In this document: positions 8,618 through 17,910 of the stretch, in pieces
Numbering within the stretch: the first letter of the stretch is position 1
How the letters are laid out: every line of letters starts with the position of its first letter
From: Solibacillus sp. FSL K6-1523
GTDB taxonomy: Bacteria; Bacillota; Bacilli; Bacillales_A; Planococcaceae
Direction of reading: 5' to 3'
DNA: 64,000 nt
Assembly (NCBI RefSeq): GCF_038005225.1
Contig: NZ_JBBOSU010000001.1
Location: 2,840,001 to 2,904,000, forward strand
Position numbers and translations under genes: made by a program
The notes under the pieces: model-generated
What the model was told of the DNA's origin: nothing
Databases searched by the model: none
The model's input: the letters and a program-made list of their open reading frames with translations, nothing else

Positions 8618-9739
8618 ATGAATATTTTGATTAGTCCGGATTCTTTCAAAGGTACCTTATCTGCATCTGAAGTTGCAGATTCTATAGAAAAAGGTGTCAA
8701 GCAAGCATTACCTCGTTGTAAGACAGAAAAACTACCAATTGCAGATGGTGGAGAAGGCACTATGGAAGCACTTGTTTCAGCTACGAATGGCCATTTTGTA
8801 CAGCGATTTGTACATGACCCATTGCATCGCCCCCATGAAGCGACGTACGGAGTTCTTGGTAATAACCAAACCTGTGTCATCGAAATGGCCCAAGCTTCAG
8901 GGATTACCCTGTTACACAACAGCGAAAAAAAACCACATATTGCTTCATCCTTTGGAACAGGTGAACTTATCCAACATGCACTAAACGACGGCTATCGTAA
9001 TTTTATTATTTGCATCGGTGGAAGCGCTACAAATGATGGTGGTGTCGGCATGCTCCGCGCACTCGGATTACAGTTAAATGACGAGGCAGGAAATCCAGTT
9101 GAAGCATCTATATTTGGTTTACAACGTTTGGCTAGTTTCGACTTTTCCACGTGGGATTCACGTATTGTTGACTCACGCTTCATCGTCGCTTGCGATGTAG
9201 ATAATCCGCTTATTGGTGAAAATGGGGCGACCGCTATTTTTGGTCCACAAAAAGGCGTATTACAAAAAGACATCCCATTATTTGATGGGGCCCTACAACA
9301 TTGGGCTGATATCGTTGAACAAACGACAGGCATTCATTTGCATACACGAAAAGGAGCTGGTGCGGCTGGCGGGATGGGTGGTGCACTTATCGCTTTCTGT
9401 CAGGCACAATTTCAACAAGGTATTGACCTCGTATTACAACAAGTAGCACTTGAACAAAAATTAACCAATGTGGACTTAGTTATTACTGGCGAAGGTAAAT
9501 CCGATGCGCAAACATTGCACGGGAAAGCCCCGTACGGCGTCGCACAAATGGCGAAAGCACATCAAATCCCTACGCTTTTAGTATCAGCAATTATCGAAGA
9601 CTTTGAGCAACTACAGGGTAACTTTCAATATATGACATCTATTGTCAATAATAAAGTAACAATAGATGAAGCCCTTTCAATGCCAGCTAAGCTTTTGGAA
9701 CAATGTGTCGCAAATTTCTTTACCCATACAAAACTATAG
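8618..9739 (+). CDS. glxK: Glycerate kinase, GarK/GlxK family
   Basis: 373 aa, the usual length. The family signature ISPDSFKGTLSASEVADSI is at the N-terminus, ADGGEGTMEAL near residue 45, a central GGSATNDGGVGMLRALG and a later GAGAAGGMGGAL. It phosphorylates D-glycerate to 2-phosphoglycerate (2-kinase group) or 3-phosphoglycerate, bringing glycerate into lower glycolysis. GGGAGG precedes the ATG. The permease gene follows 13 nt later in the same operon. Regulation is probably CdaR activation plus CcpA repression. Confidence 0.95.
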   Translation: MNILISPDSFKGTLSASEVADSIEKGVKQALPRCKTEKLPIADGGEGTMEALVSATNGHFVQRFVHDPLHRPHEATYGVLGNNQTCVIEMAQASGITLLHNSEKKPHIASSFGTGELIQHALNDGYRNFIICIGGSATNDGGVGMLRALGLQLNDEAGNPVEASIFGLQRLASFDFSTWDSRIVDSRFIVACDVDNPLIGENGATAIFGPQKGVLQKDIPLFDGALQHWADIVEQTTGIHLHTRKGAGAAGGMGGALIAFCQAQFQQGIDLVLQQVALEQKLTNVDLVITGEGKSDAQTLHGKAPYGVAQMAKAHQIPTLLVSAIIEDFEQLQGNFQYMTSIVNNKVTIDEALSMPAKLLEQCVANFFTHTKL

Positions 9740-9752
9740 GGAGTGAGTGAGA

Positions 9753-11099
9753 ATGTTATTTTTCATTATTTTACTAGGGGTATTATTTGTTGTATTCGCA
9801 ACGGCTAAGTTGAAGCTTCATCCATTTTTAGCATTAATTTTTAGTTCATTCTTTGTTGGTATTGCAAGCGGGATGCCACTGTTAGACGTTGTCACAAATA
9901 TTAATACGGGCTTTGGCAGTTTGATGACGAGCATCGGGATTGTGATTGTGGCAGGAACGATGATTGGAGTAATTTTAGAGCGCTCAGGTGCTGCGTATCG
10001 TATGGCTGAAGTCGTACTGCGCCTTGTTGGGGAAAAGCATCCGCAATTAGCGATGTCTATTATTGGTTACATTGTATCCATTCCTGTATTTTGTGATTCA
10101 GGCTTCATCATTTTATCAAGCTTACAAAAATCGTTAGCTAAGCGAGCTAAAGTAACAATTGCCTCTATGGGAGTTGCCTTAGCAACAGGCTTATTTGCAA
10201 CGCATGTTCTTGTTCCACCAACACCAGGTCCAATTGCAGCGGCAGGAAATATCGGTGCTTCACAATATTTAGGGACAATTATACTTGTTGGTTTACTTGT
10301 TGCCATTCCAGCAACATTCGTTGGTTATTTATGGGCTGTAAAAGTAGCCAGTAAAATTGAAGTTCCGTTAGATAAAGAAGATGCTATGGATTACGAAGAT
10401 GTCATCAAATCATTTGGAAAGATGCCTTCTACATTTAGCGCATTTTTTCCAATCGTACTACCAATTATTTTAATTGGGATCGGTTCGATTGCTACACTTG
10501 TCGGGGATTCAGAATCGACATTCAATATGATTTTACGCTTCATTGGTAGTCCCATCGTCGCATTATTATTGGGGGTTTTAGCAGCATTCCCACTAATGCC
10601 AAATTTCAAAGAAGAAACGCTGACGGGCTGGGTTGGTGATAGCTTAAAAGATGCTGCGCCGATTTTATTAATTACAGCTGCGGGTGGTTCATTCGGAACA
10701 ATAATTAAAGAAACAGGCGTTGGCGAAATGCTACAAAAAATGGATTTAGGATCTTTATCAGAAGGCGCATTATTTTTACTCGTACCGTTTTTAATTGCAG
10801 CTGCGCTAAAAACCGCACAAGGTTCATCCACAACTGCGTTAGTTATTACATCTACTTTAATCGCACCAATGCTTGTAACAGCTGGAGTAGAGGGCGCATT
10901 CCCATTAGCACTTGTTGTGATGGCTATTGGTGCAGGTGCTATGACTGTTTCACATGTCAATGACAGCTTCTTCTGGGTCATTGCACAATATAGTGGCATG
11001 ACAGTCACACAAGCTTACAAAGCACAAACAATGGCAACTTTATTACAAGGTTTAACAACTATCTCGATTTCTATTGTTTTATGGCTAATTTTTGTTTAA
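9753..11099 (+). CDS. GntP-family organic acid:H+ symporter
   Basis: 448 aa inner-membrane transporter with 12-14 hydrophobic segments. GntP-family landmarks are VPPTPGPIAAAGNIGAS near residue 155, AALKTAQGSSTTALVITST near 350 and VSHVNDSFFWVIAQYSGM near 400. By context the substrate is probably glycerate, or a sugar acid that yields it, rather than gluconate. The ATG at 9753 is favoured over a GTG at 9747 because AGGGAG lies at the right distance from it. It is the second gene of the glycerate operon and is closed by a terminator. Confidence 0.9.
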   Translation: MLFFIILLGVLFVVFATAKLKLHPFLALIFSSFFVGIASGMPLLDVVTNINTGFGSLMTSIGIVIVAGTMIGVILERSGAAYRMAEVVLRLVGEKHPQLAMSIIGYIVSIPVFCDSGFIILSSLQKSLAKRAKVTIASMGVALATGLFATHVLVPPTPGPIAAAGNIGASQYLGTIILVGLLVAIPATFVGYLWAVKVASKIEVPLDKEDAMDYEDVIKSFGKMPSTFSAFFPIVLPIILIGIGSIATLVGDSESTFNMILRFIGSPIVALLLGVLAAFPLMPNFKEETLTGWVGDSLKDAAPILLITAAGGSFGTIIKETGVGEMLQKMDLGSLSEGALFLLVPFLIAAALKTAQGSSTTALVITSTLIAPMLVTAGVEGAFPLALVVMAIGAGAMTVSHVNDSFFWVIAQYSGMTVTQAYKAQTMATLLQGLTTISISIVLWLIFV

Positions 11100-11142
11100 C
11101 TTGAAGTTCCGATGAAAATAGCTAATCACTTATATTAGGTAG

Positions 11143-11187
11143 AAAATCCCACTAAGCTCATTTTCAGCTCAGTGGGATTCTCTTTTT
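11143..11187 (+). terminator. Terminator of the glycerate operon
   Basis: ATCCCACT…AGTGGGAT stem with an inner AGCT/AGCT extension, followed by CTCTTTTT. It may also serve the convergent EAL gene. Confidence 0.85.
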
Positions 11188-11208
11188 ACATAAAAGATTA
11201 GTATTGTT

Positions 11209-13386
11209 TTATGCTTCAATCAATGCCAGTTGCTTTAATATACGTTGCGCATTGTCGCGAATTTCTCCATAATTTTCCTGCAATAACTTTGGTTGAATCG
11301 GTTTACTAAATAAGTATCCTTGCACCGTTTCACAATGACTACCTTTTAAATAGGCTAGCTGTTCAACCTCTTCAATTCCTTCCGCAACGACTTTTAATTG
11401 CAGATGTTTCGCCATTGATATAATCATAGCGACAAGTGCTTCGTCCGTAGAGTTAGTCTGGATTTTTTGCATAAAGGATCGATCTATTTTTAAACAATCA
11501 ATGGAAAAATCTTTTAAATAAGCTAAAGATGAATAGCCTGTTCCAAAATCATCCACTGCTATTGTGATGCCTAGTTTTTTTAAATCCTGTAAAACAGCGC
11601 TCATATGGTCAATATTAATTGTCATACTTTCCGTAATTTCTAATTGTAAATATTGCGGTTGAAGTGCTGTTTTTTCAAGCACCTTCTGTACCATCTCCAC
11701 TAAATCTTGTTGGAATAACTGACCAATTGATAAGTTGACAGCGATTTTTAATGGTGGCAAACCTTCTTGCTCCCACTGCTTTACTTGCATACATGCGGTT
11801 TCCAATACCCATTGTCCAATCGGAATGATTAAACCCGATTCTTCTGCAACTGGGATAAATACACTTGGCGATATCCATCCCTTTTTAGGATGTTGCCATC
11901 TCACAAGTGCTTCGACAGATACAATTTCTCCTGTCTGTATATTGATTTGTGGTTGATATTCTAAAAATAACTCATCATTTTCGAGTGCATTATGTAAATC
12001 GTTTTCTAAAATAACTTTTTCCGCCATACCATAGGACATTGTTGTTTCATAAAACTTAATACGTGAAGGGTGTTTCCTCGCTTCATCCATCGCATATATT
12101 GCAGCCATCACGAACTCTTCTTCGTTTTTCGCATCTACCGGATACAGAGCAATTCCAATATTTAAAACTCCTTTCAGCGAAAAGTGTTGTATATCGAAAG
12201 GCTCTTTCATAATTTGCTGCAATTGTAGAGCTAACTGCATCAAATACTGAGTATTTTTCATATCATCTATAACAAGTATAAATGACCCATCCCTTAAAAT
12301 ACTAAGTACATATTTTCCAGGTAATATTTGTTGTAGTCTTTTCGCAGTCATCCCTAACATTTGGTCTGCGCACGTCTTTCCTAGTGATGCTTTAAATGTT
12401 GAAAAACGATCAATTTCTATGGCTAAAATAGCACTTTGTGAATCATTTATGTATATTCTTTTCTTTAAATTTTCCATCAAATAGCGTTCATTCGGTAAAT
12501 TTGTAATATCATCATGATAAGCCATAAATTGCATTTTTTCTTGAGAATTTTTCAAATGCTTTTGCGTCTCGGTCAATTGCTGAAACGGCTCTTCAATGGA
12601 AGAATAATAAATCGCTCTAAAAAATAAGTAGGACGCCAATAATTGCAAAATATGTCCCACAAAATTTTTAATATCATACACATCATTGTAAGTTGTATAA
12701 AGAACATCGCTCATTATTAAATAGACGGAACCACATATCATATAAAACATTATTCTAGGTGCCCGCTTAAAGTAATACATCAAAAATAGCAGCACGATAC
12801 ATTGAAGAAAAATAGCGGCATACTGTAAAGTTATTTTCAAAACAGTCGGTCCACTGCCTTCTTGAACAAGTGACGGTAACCAAGGCATTTGAGCATAGAC
12901 AAGAACAACACAACCTATTGAGAAAAGCAAAGATATGCTATATACAATCCACCGGTAAGATGCGCTAATTGTTTTTTCCTTGACAGTCAATATTACGATA
13001 ACACCTATCGGCAATATTAGCCTAGATATCATATAAAACCATGTTGGAGCATAGGTCATGCTCTCCGTAAGAAAAAATGGCATTCCTTTATAAGATAGAG
13101 TATGTATCATTTCAAGTAAACCAACAGTTAAAAACAAGGCTCCTAAACAAAGACGTACACTAGATAAGATATATGGTGAAATTAACCAAGACTGAATCGC
13201 AATGGTCAGTGACACAACAATAATAAAAATTTCAATTAGCAAGTGGATCGTTACATAATTATCCACTATAAAGACACCATATACTCCTTCACTCCAAAAA
13301 ATAAGCATTGCAAGTAAAATAATAGATACAAGTACGAATTGAACTAGCTGTTTGTAAAAAGGAATTTTTGCACCTTTTTTCTGCAT
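11209..13386 (-). CDS. MASE3-like sensor with degenerate GGDEF and intact EAL domain
   Basis: 725 aa from the ATG at 13386, which has GAGGAGG nine bases upstream; an upstream start at 13449 has no site. About 260 N-terminal residues form a MASE3-like block of seven or eight TM helices. The GGDEF domain is recognisable (HDDITNLPNERYL) but its signature is RDGSF, so it should not make c-di-GMP. The EAL domain keeps VEALVRW, the DDFGTGYSSL loop, KIDRSFM and the EGIEE metal-binding region, so it should be an active c-di-GMP phosphodiesterase. It would lower c-di-GMP and favour motility; chemoreceptor genes lie on both sides of this region. Confidence 0.9.
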   Translation of the reverse strand: MQKKGAKIPFYKQLVQFVLVSIILLAMLIFWSEGVYGVFIVDNYVTIHLLIEIFIIVVSLTIAIQSWLISPYILSSVRLCLGALFLTVGLLEMIHTLSYKGMPFFLTESMTYAPTWFYMISRLILPIGVIVILTVKEKTISASYRWIVYSISLLFSIGCVVLVYAQMPWLPSLVQEGSGPTVLKITLQYAAIFLQCIVLLFLMYYFKRAPRIMFYMICGSVYLIMSDVLYTTYNDVYDIKNFVGHILQLLASYLFFRAIYYSSIEEPFQQLTETQKHLKNSQEKMQFMAYHDDITNLPNERYLMENLKKRIYINDSQSAILAIEIDRFSTFKASLGKTCADQMLGMTAKRLQQILPGKYVLSILRDGSFILVIDDMKNTQYLMQLALQLQQIMKEPFDIQHFSLKGVLNIGIALYPVDAKNEEEFVMAAIYAMDEARKHPSRIKFYETTMSYGMAEKVILENDLHNALENDELFLEYQPQINIQTGEIVSVEALVRWQHPKKGWISPSVFIPVAEESGLIIPIGQWVLETACMQVKQWEQEGLPPLKIAVNLSIGQLFQQDLVEMVQKVLEKTALQPQYLQLEITESMTINIDHMSAVLQDLKKLGITIAVDDFGTGYSSLAYLKDFSIDCLKIDRSFMQKIQTNSTDEALVAMIISMAKHLQLKVVAEGIEEVEQLAYLKGSHCETVQGYLFSKPIQPKLLQENYGEIRDNAQRILKQLALIEA

Positions 13387-13599
13387 CAATACAAACCTCC
13401 TCTCCTTTTTGCATAAAACAGATAATTCTCCCGTATGTTTTATAGCCATAATAATACTATACTACCACTAAACGCCTTTATTGTAATCAGTATGAAGGAA
13501 AATAGTTTAAACATATACTTCTCCATTTAGTAATAAGCTTATAGATAGTTCTGTTTATCGTTTGTACATCCATTTGCAACAGACGTTCGAACGTAAATA

Positions 13600-13657
13600 A
13601 AAAGCGCTACATATCCATTAGTTCTCCAACATTGTGAGAGCCAACGATATGTAACGC
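13600..13657 (-). terminator. Terminator of the second chemoreceptor gene
   Basis: A long imperfect stem (13603-13614 with 13646-13657) enclosing a smaller hairpin. It is followed on the minus strand by GCTTTTTATTT. Confidence 0.8.
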
Positions 13658-13672
13658 TGTTTGTAACCGCAC

Positions 13673-15373
13673 TTATATTCTAAATTGTTGTACCATTTCT
13701 TGAAGCTCTGAAGATAACTCACCTAATGCATAGGCAGATTTTGAAATTTCATCCATCGTTGCATTTTGCTCTTCAGCAGCTGCTGCAACGGTTTGCGCTT
13801 GATCAGATGAACTCTCTGATAAAATAGAGACTTCATTTAATTGACCTTTAATACTAATTGTATTCGCACTTAGTTGTTCGATAATGGCCGAAATATTTTC
13901 TGTTTGTGAGGATACATTGCCAATCATTGAAGAAATACCTTGGAAATTTTCTTCTGAATTTTTCACAAGCGCAATCCCTTCATTGACATTATTCGTCGAT
14001 TTTTCCATCGCATTGACCGCTTCAGCTACTTCCTTTTGAACGGATACAATGACATCACGAATTTGATTGGCTGCAATTGAAGAATCCTCGGCTAATTTCC
14101 GTACCTCATCAGCTACGACCGCAAAGCCTTTTCCATATTCACCAGCCCTTGCTGCCTCAATCGCTGCATTTAATGCCAGTAAGTTCGTTTGATCCGCAAT
14201 GGTTGTAATAAGCCCTACAATTTGACTAATTTCTGTCGATTTCTCTCCTAAAGATAAAATAATTTTCGATGTTTCATTTGATGTATTTTGGATATTCTTC
14301 ATTTGTTCCATTGCCTGATCCATCATAGATGCCCCGACAGATGTATATTCTTTTGTAGAAACGGCTAAGTCAAAAACAGACTGCACCGACGATGTAGCAT
14401 GATCCATCCCTGTTACCATTTCTGTGATCGCCTCGTTGCTCGTTCTCGCACCATGTACTTGTTGATCTGCCCCTTCTGAAACATTAACCATTGCAGCAGT
14501 AATCTGATCTGTTGCCTTACTTGTTTCTTCGGCACTCGCAGACAACTCCTCTGATGTCGCAGCAACCGTTTGAATATGCGTTTGTAACCCGCCAATTAAG
14601 CCCTTAAGATTAGCTAACATACTATTAAAATCCAACCCTAACTGACCAATTTCATCTTGATTTTTGATGATTATCGGTTCAATAGCTAAATTGCCATCTG
14701 CTAATTGCTTCACTTGTTCAGACAGTAATTCAACTGGCTTTTTAATAACACGAATAAAGAAGAAAATAATGCTTATTGTTAATATGAAAGCAATCACACT
14801 TGCTCCAATTATGAAAGTAACCGTTCTCTTAAATTCAGTCATTCCCTCATTGTGGATATTTTCTGATTGTTCGTCTAATAAAACGAGTAGGTCATCCATA
14901 TTCTTCTGCATTTTTTCATAAAGAGGCTCTACTTCGTAATATGCGAGAGTCGCTTGATTCTCTTGACCTGCATTGTTTAAACGAATTACCTCATTGTTCT
15001 TTTCGAATACATTTTCCCAGTTCGATTTAAACGTTGCAAATTCGGCTTTTCCCTGTTCCGACACCACATAAACTTCGTACGATTTCAAAGATTCGTCAAT
15101 TTGTTTCGTAATAGCCGAAATCTCTTCTGAATACTTTTCTTTAAATGGTTGATCTTCAGATAATAAGTTTTTTTGCGTATTAATAAACATACGGTCCGTT
15201 AGAGCATTTATTTTATTAAGCAATCCTATTTCTGGAATAATAACATTATTTAATGTCGATGTATTGGAATTCAATGTTAAAGCGCCTCTAATTGATGTAA
15301 CAACCATCATAATTATTACGAGCATAATAATTGAAAATGAGATTCCAACTTTTCTTCCTATTGTCCACTTCAT
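13673..15373 (-). CDS. Methyl-accepting chemotaxis protein
   Basis: 566 aa chemoreceptor with TM1 at about 9-30, a four-helix-bundle sensing region of about 155 residues with many acidic helices, TM2 near 185-208, HAMP, and a signalling coiled coil. The conserved tip is [18 protein letters not shown], then [18 protein letters not shown], at about residues 385-425. TTAGGAGG precedes the ATG. It is a paralogue of the receptor at 0.97-2.7 kb but with a clearly different sensing domain, so it should detect a different ligand. Single-gene transcription unit. Confidence 0.95.
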   Translation of the reverse strand: MKWTIGRKVGISFSIIMLVIIMMVVTSIRGALTLNSNTSTLNNVIIPEIGLLNKINALTDRMFINTQKNLLSEDQPFKEKYSEEISAITKQIDESLKSYEVYVVSEQGKAEFATFKSNWENVFEKNNEVIRLNNAGQENQATLAYYEVEPLYEKMQKNMDDLLVLLDEQSENIHNEGMTEFKRTVTFIIGASVIAFILTISIIFFFIRVIKKPVELLSEQVKQLADGNLAIEPIIIKNQDEIGQLGLDFNSMLANLKGLIGGLQTHIQTVAATSEELSASAEETSKATDQITAAMVNVSEGADQQVHGARTSNEAITEMVTGMDHATSSVQSVFDLAVSTKEYTSVGASMMDQAMEQMKNIQNTSNETSKIILSLGEKSTEISQIVGLITTIADQTNLLALNAAIEAARAGEYGKGFAVVADEVRKLAEDSSIAANQIRDVIVSVQKEVAEAVNAMEKSTNNVNEGIALVKNSEENFQGISSMIGNVSSQTENISAIIEQLSANTISIKGQLNEVSILSESSSDQAQTVAAAAEEQNATMDEISKSAYALGELSSELQEMVQQFRI

Positions 15374-15600
15374 GGTTTGTTCCTCCTAAATATATTGAAA
15401 ATAATAATACTTATTTATTATTACTTTTCATACATCGACAAAAAAATATAATTGTTTACTAGTTAAAAGCACTTTATTATTACCACCTTTTACATTAATC
15501 GCCTATATATTTTAATCTTTTTTGTTATTCCACGCATCAATACACCACAAATCATATTAATTCATAAGATAGAACATTAGCTTTAATAGGAGGTATTCCA

Positions 15601-16002
15601 TTGTATTACAATTATCATCCTTATTATGTGAATTCAAATGTATATCCATTGTGGTTAGCGGAAAATAACACTTCGCCCCCGTCCTTTCCTAAACAAACAG
15701 CCATGCCGACAAATAACAGCCCATTTCCAACTGTCAATACGAGTAAACTGAAAACTTCAGTTAAAAGCATGCAAGTCATTATGCAACAGGCTCAATTGCT
15801 TACTACTAAAATTGCCGCTTCCGAACAATTTTCACAAGAGCTCATGAATGCAGCACAGCTCTCAAACAAAAAAGAAGTAGATCGCTTAATCACCTCATTA
15901 GGCATCACGGTTCAATTCGATACAAAATTCACACCAAGCGGTATCGAAGTTCATCTTTTTGATATTGCATGCTGCGGATTGACGATCAATTTAGGGTGGT
16001 AA
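15601..16002 (+). CDS. Unknown protein with Tyr/Pro/Asn-rich N-terminus and CCGLTINLGW tail
   Basis: 133 aa starting at TTG with AGGAGG seven bases upstream. The first 50 residues are rich in Tyr, Pro and Asn (YYNYHPYYVNSNVYPLW) and look disordered. The middle is an amphipathic helix (KTSVKSMQVIMQQAQLL). The C-terminal third contains a small beta-rich segment ending in a double cysteine, CCGLTINLGW. I do not recognise a named family. The composition recalls Bacillales spore-coat or sporulation-associated proteins, but this is a guess from composition only. It stands alone, with its own terminator. Confidence 0.65.
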   Translation: MYYNYHPYYVNSNVYPLWLAENNTSPPSFPKQTAMPTNNSPFPTVNTSKLKTSVKSMQVIMQQAQLLTTKIAASEQFSQELMNAAQLSNKKEVDRLITSLGITVQFDTKFTPSGIEVHLFDIACCGLTINLGW

Positions 16003-16114
16003 CCGTTTTTGTGTAAATTCATCTCGAAATACGAATACTTTGTTTATCTGTACCCAACAGCTAAAATATTTAATCCCAATTTTCTTTATACAAGGAATTT
16101 TTCTAAAGTACAAA

Positions 16115-16154
16115 AAAGATTCCCCCATTCTATGATAGCAGTGGGGGAATCTTT
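16115..16154 (+). terminator. Terminator
   Basis: A 13-bp stem (16115-16127 with 16142-16154) with A and T tracts outside, after the unknown-protein gene. It is palindromic and could also act for the convergent lipoprotein gene. Confidence 0.85.
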
Positions 16155-16249
16155 CTATTTATACACTTTGTACAAAGTGATGATTCTTCCTGTTTTTATA
16201 AAAGAATTGCAGAAATCATCAATCCATCTTTTAGCATGCCTATTGAAAT

Positions 16250-17005
16250 CTAAACATTATCAACCAATAGTTTAATCTCATTAAATGAACGATTTGAAAG
16301 CAAGTAAATCGTATACGGATCTTTAAATTTCATTATTCTAGCTTCGGCTTCTGTAATCCAAAGCAAATAGGTTTCACCATCCAAGCTAAATGAATATTTA
16401 GGATGTGCAATAAAAGAAATACCTGTTTCTTTTGTTGCATGATGAATGGCTCTAGTGAAAATTTCTCTAGTTTCTACTTCCTTTAAATCAATAGTTTCCA
16501 ACTTTTCATTTTGGATATTTTTCACTAATGGCTGAATATTTTCTTTCAAATGGATAACTTCATCTTGTGCAATAATACGATTCCCATCATAAATTTCAAC
16601 AGTAACTGCGGCGGGGTTTTTAAGATTTTTCCTTATTTGATCAATATCAAATTCTTTTTTTATCACCTTAGAACTCCCCGTAACAAGACCACTCGAACCA
16701 TTCTCCTGAAATTTGTTAGTTTTATACGTATTAGGAATTTCGATTATGTCCGTTTCAATCAATTGACGAATGTATTCATTTTGGATATTAAATCTAACTT
16801 TATATTCTAACTGTGGCTCCATTCCAGAATCGATAATTTGCACACGAAAATGTAAATTCCTATCGTCCGGGTCAAGTAATGAACCAAATTCAACCGAAGA
16901 ACTTTCAATAACAAGATTTTTTACTTTTCCATTTTCTTTTTGGCAGCCAGACAAACCAACAACAAATAAGCTAAAAATAATGACCAAAATTAATTCATTC
17001 CTCAT
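16250..17005 (-). CDS. Putative lipoprotein of unknown function
   Basis: 251 aa. A signal peptide ends in the lipobox LSGC (residues ~17-20), so the protein should be anchored outside the membrane. The mature part starts with a charged linker and has a beta-rich pattern (FRVQIIDSG, AAVTVEIYDGNRI) like small Ig-like domains, followed by a C-terminal helical/beta segment (YSFSLDGETYLLWITEAEARIM). No family recognised. The start at 17005 has GGGAG six bases upstream; longer readings to 17098 lack a site. The neighbouring genes form a sigma/anti-sigma module, but there is no evidence of co-regulation. Confidence 0.7.
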   Translation of the reverse strand: MRNELILVIIFSLFVVGLSGCQKENGKVKNLVIESSSVEFGSLLDPDDRNLHFRVQIIDSGMEPQLEYKVRFNIQNEYIRQLIETDIIEIPNTYKTNKFQENGSSGLVTGSSKVIKKEFDIDQIRKNLKNPAAVTVEIYDGNRIIAQDEVIHLKENIQPLVKNIQNEKLETIDLKEVETREIFTRAIHHATKETGISFIAHPKYSFSLDGETYLLWITEAEARIMKFKDPYTIYLLSNRSFNEIKLLVDNV

Positions 17006-17091
17006 TTCCATCTCCCTCACGCATCCCATTTTTAATCTCATTATACACAAGTTGGTAATACTTGAGATTTTGTAACTTTCATATATCCGGT

Positions 17092-17361
17092 TCACCACAT
17101 CGGTGTTTCTTTATCCTCTAATTCAATATAAAGCGGCCATATAAAGCACCAAACAATTAAAAAGTAAGGTATCAAAACACAGATTATTACAAGAAAAGGA
17201 AGCCCTATTAGTAATGATGCTATACCGGATCTATTTCTTGTAGCTTTCGTAAAGTAAACAGGCTTTTCACACACAGGGCATTTCTGTTCTAACTTAAATG
17301 AAAACGCGATTTTTCTTGTTTCGTGTGTCGAATACGTCCGTTGACAAACTGGACACAGCAA
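17092..17361 (-). CDS. CXXC-20-CXXC type zinc-ribbon membrane protein, doubtful start
   Basis: About 89 aa. Two CPVC pairs (C3/C6 and C28/C31) would bind one zinc ion, and a strongly hydrophobic segment covers about residues 47-78. This layout matches the small CXXC_20_CXXC family seen beside ECF sigma modules in Bacillus. The only in-frame start is TTG at 17361, six bases after a TAA stop in the same frame, with no ribosome site. It may depend on translation of the preceding short ORF, or be a degenerate gene. Confidence 0.55.
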   Translation of the reverse strand: MLCPVCQRTYSTHETRKIAFSFKLEQKCPVCEKPVYFTKATRNRSGIASLLIGLPFLVIICVLIPYFLIVWCFIWPLYIELEDKETPMW

Positions 17362-17367
17362 AGTTTT

Positions 17368-17505
17368 TTATATATTGCGTGCTAAATAAAGGTGGAGCAA
17401 TAGTAGTAACATTAAAATAAGGATAAAAATGATGATTTCCGACCCGAATTGCGTCGAGCAAATGAGCCATAAACTACATGCACCCGCAATGAATAAAGTT
17501 GTCAT
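17368..17505 (-). CDS. Short membrane ORF, probably start-damaged
   Basis: 45 codons from ATG at 17505 (MTTLFIAGACSLWLIC…), almost entirely hydrophobic, with two probable TM helices. It lies between the anti-sigma-like gene and the zinc-ribbon gene and is in the same frame as the latter. In-frame sequence also continues upstream (…SYTWLFVCF) to a TGA that overlaps an out-of-frame ATG. One extra base there would explain a disrupted longer gene. Too short for normal ORF callers. Confidence 0.35.
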   Translation of the reverse strand: MTTLFIAGACSLWLICSTQFGSEIIIFILILMLLLLLHLYLARNI

Positions 17506-17568
17506 AAAACAAACGAACAGCCAAGTATAACTTCTTCATTTTTCACGATAATGCGCAATCGTTCCTTG

Positions 17569-17910
17569 CTAGCGAATCGTTTTCTTTACAATCCAAAAAG
17601 CTAAAATGCAATTGAAGACAAATAAGCTGAGAGCAACTGCAAAATAAATAAGTGTTTCCATTATATATTCACGATGATCCATCGCAACATCTTGTACAGC
17701 ACCATGATTCAAGACAAGGACAGAACTTTCATCACCCATTACTAAAAATAAAAACAATGCACATAACACCGCAAAAGTTGGTACAGCTAGTCTATACATC
17801 CCACTTACTTTCTTTTTTTCGGGTGATCTCACATGTTGTAATATACTTGATTTCTGTTTTTCTGTTAACTGTAGCTGTTTCAATTCAGCTTGCCATTTTT
17901 CTTTATTCAT
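17569..17910 (-). CDS. Probable anti-sigma factor / small membrane protein
   Basis: 113 aa with a cytoplasmic N-terminus of about 40 residues (charged, KQKSSILQHVRSPEKKK), one TM helix near 40-60, an outside loop, and a second helix near 85-108. It overlaps the 3' end of the ECF sigma gene by 8 nt and has a perfect GGAGGTGAT ribosome site. This is the usual arrangement of a sigma gene followed by its membrane anti-sigma partner. Sequence similarity to a named anti-sigma family was not recognised, so the role is inferred from position. Confidence 0.65.
   Translation of the reverse strand: MNKEKWQAELKQLQLTEKQKSSILQHVRSPEKKKVSGMYRLAVPTFAVLCALFLFLVMGDESSVLVLNHGAVQDVAMDHREYIMETLIYFAVALSLFVFNCILAFWIVKKTIR

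Noticed and set aside
8500-8919. 139-aa minus-strand ORF upstream of the cdaR gene
   Set aside because: It covers the divergent promoter region and the start of glycerate kinase in antisense. Composition is not protein-like.
10391-11008. 205-aa minus-strand ORF opposite the GntP gene
   Set aside because: Antisense shadow of a transporter gene, no ribosome site, low-complexity Ala/Ile/Pro composition.
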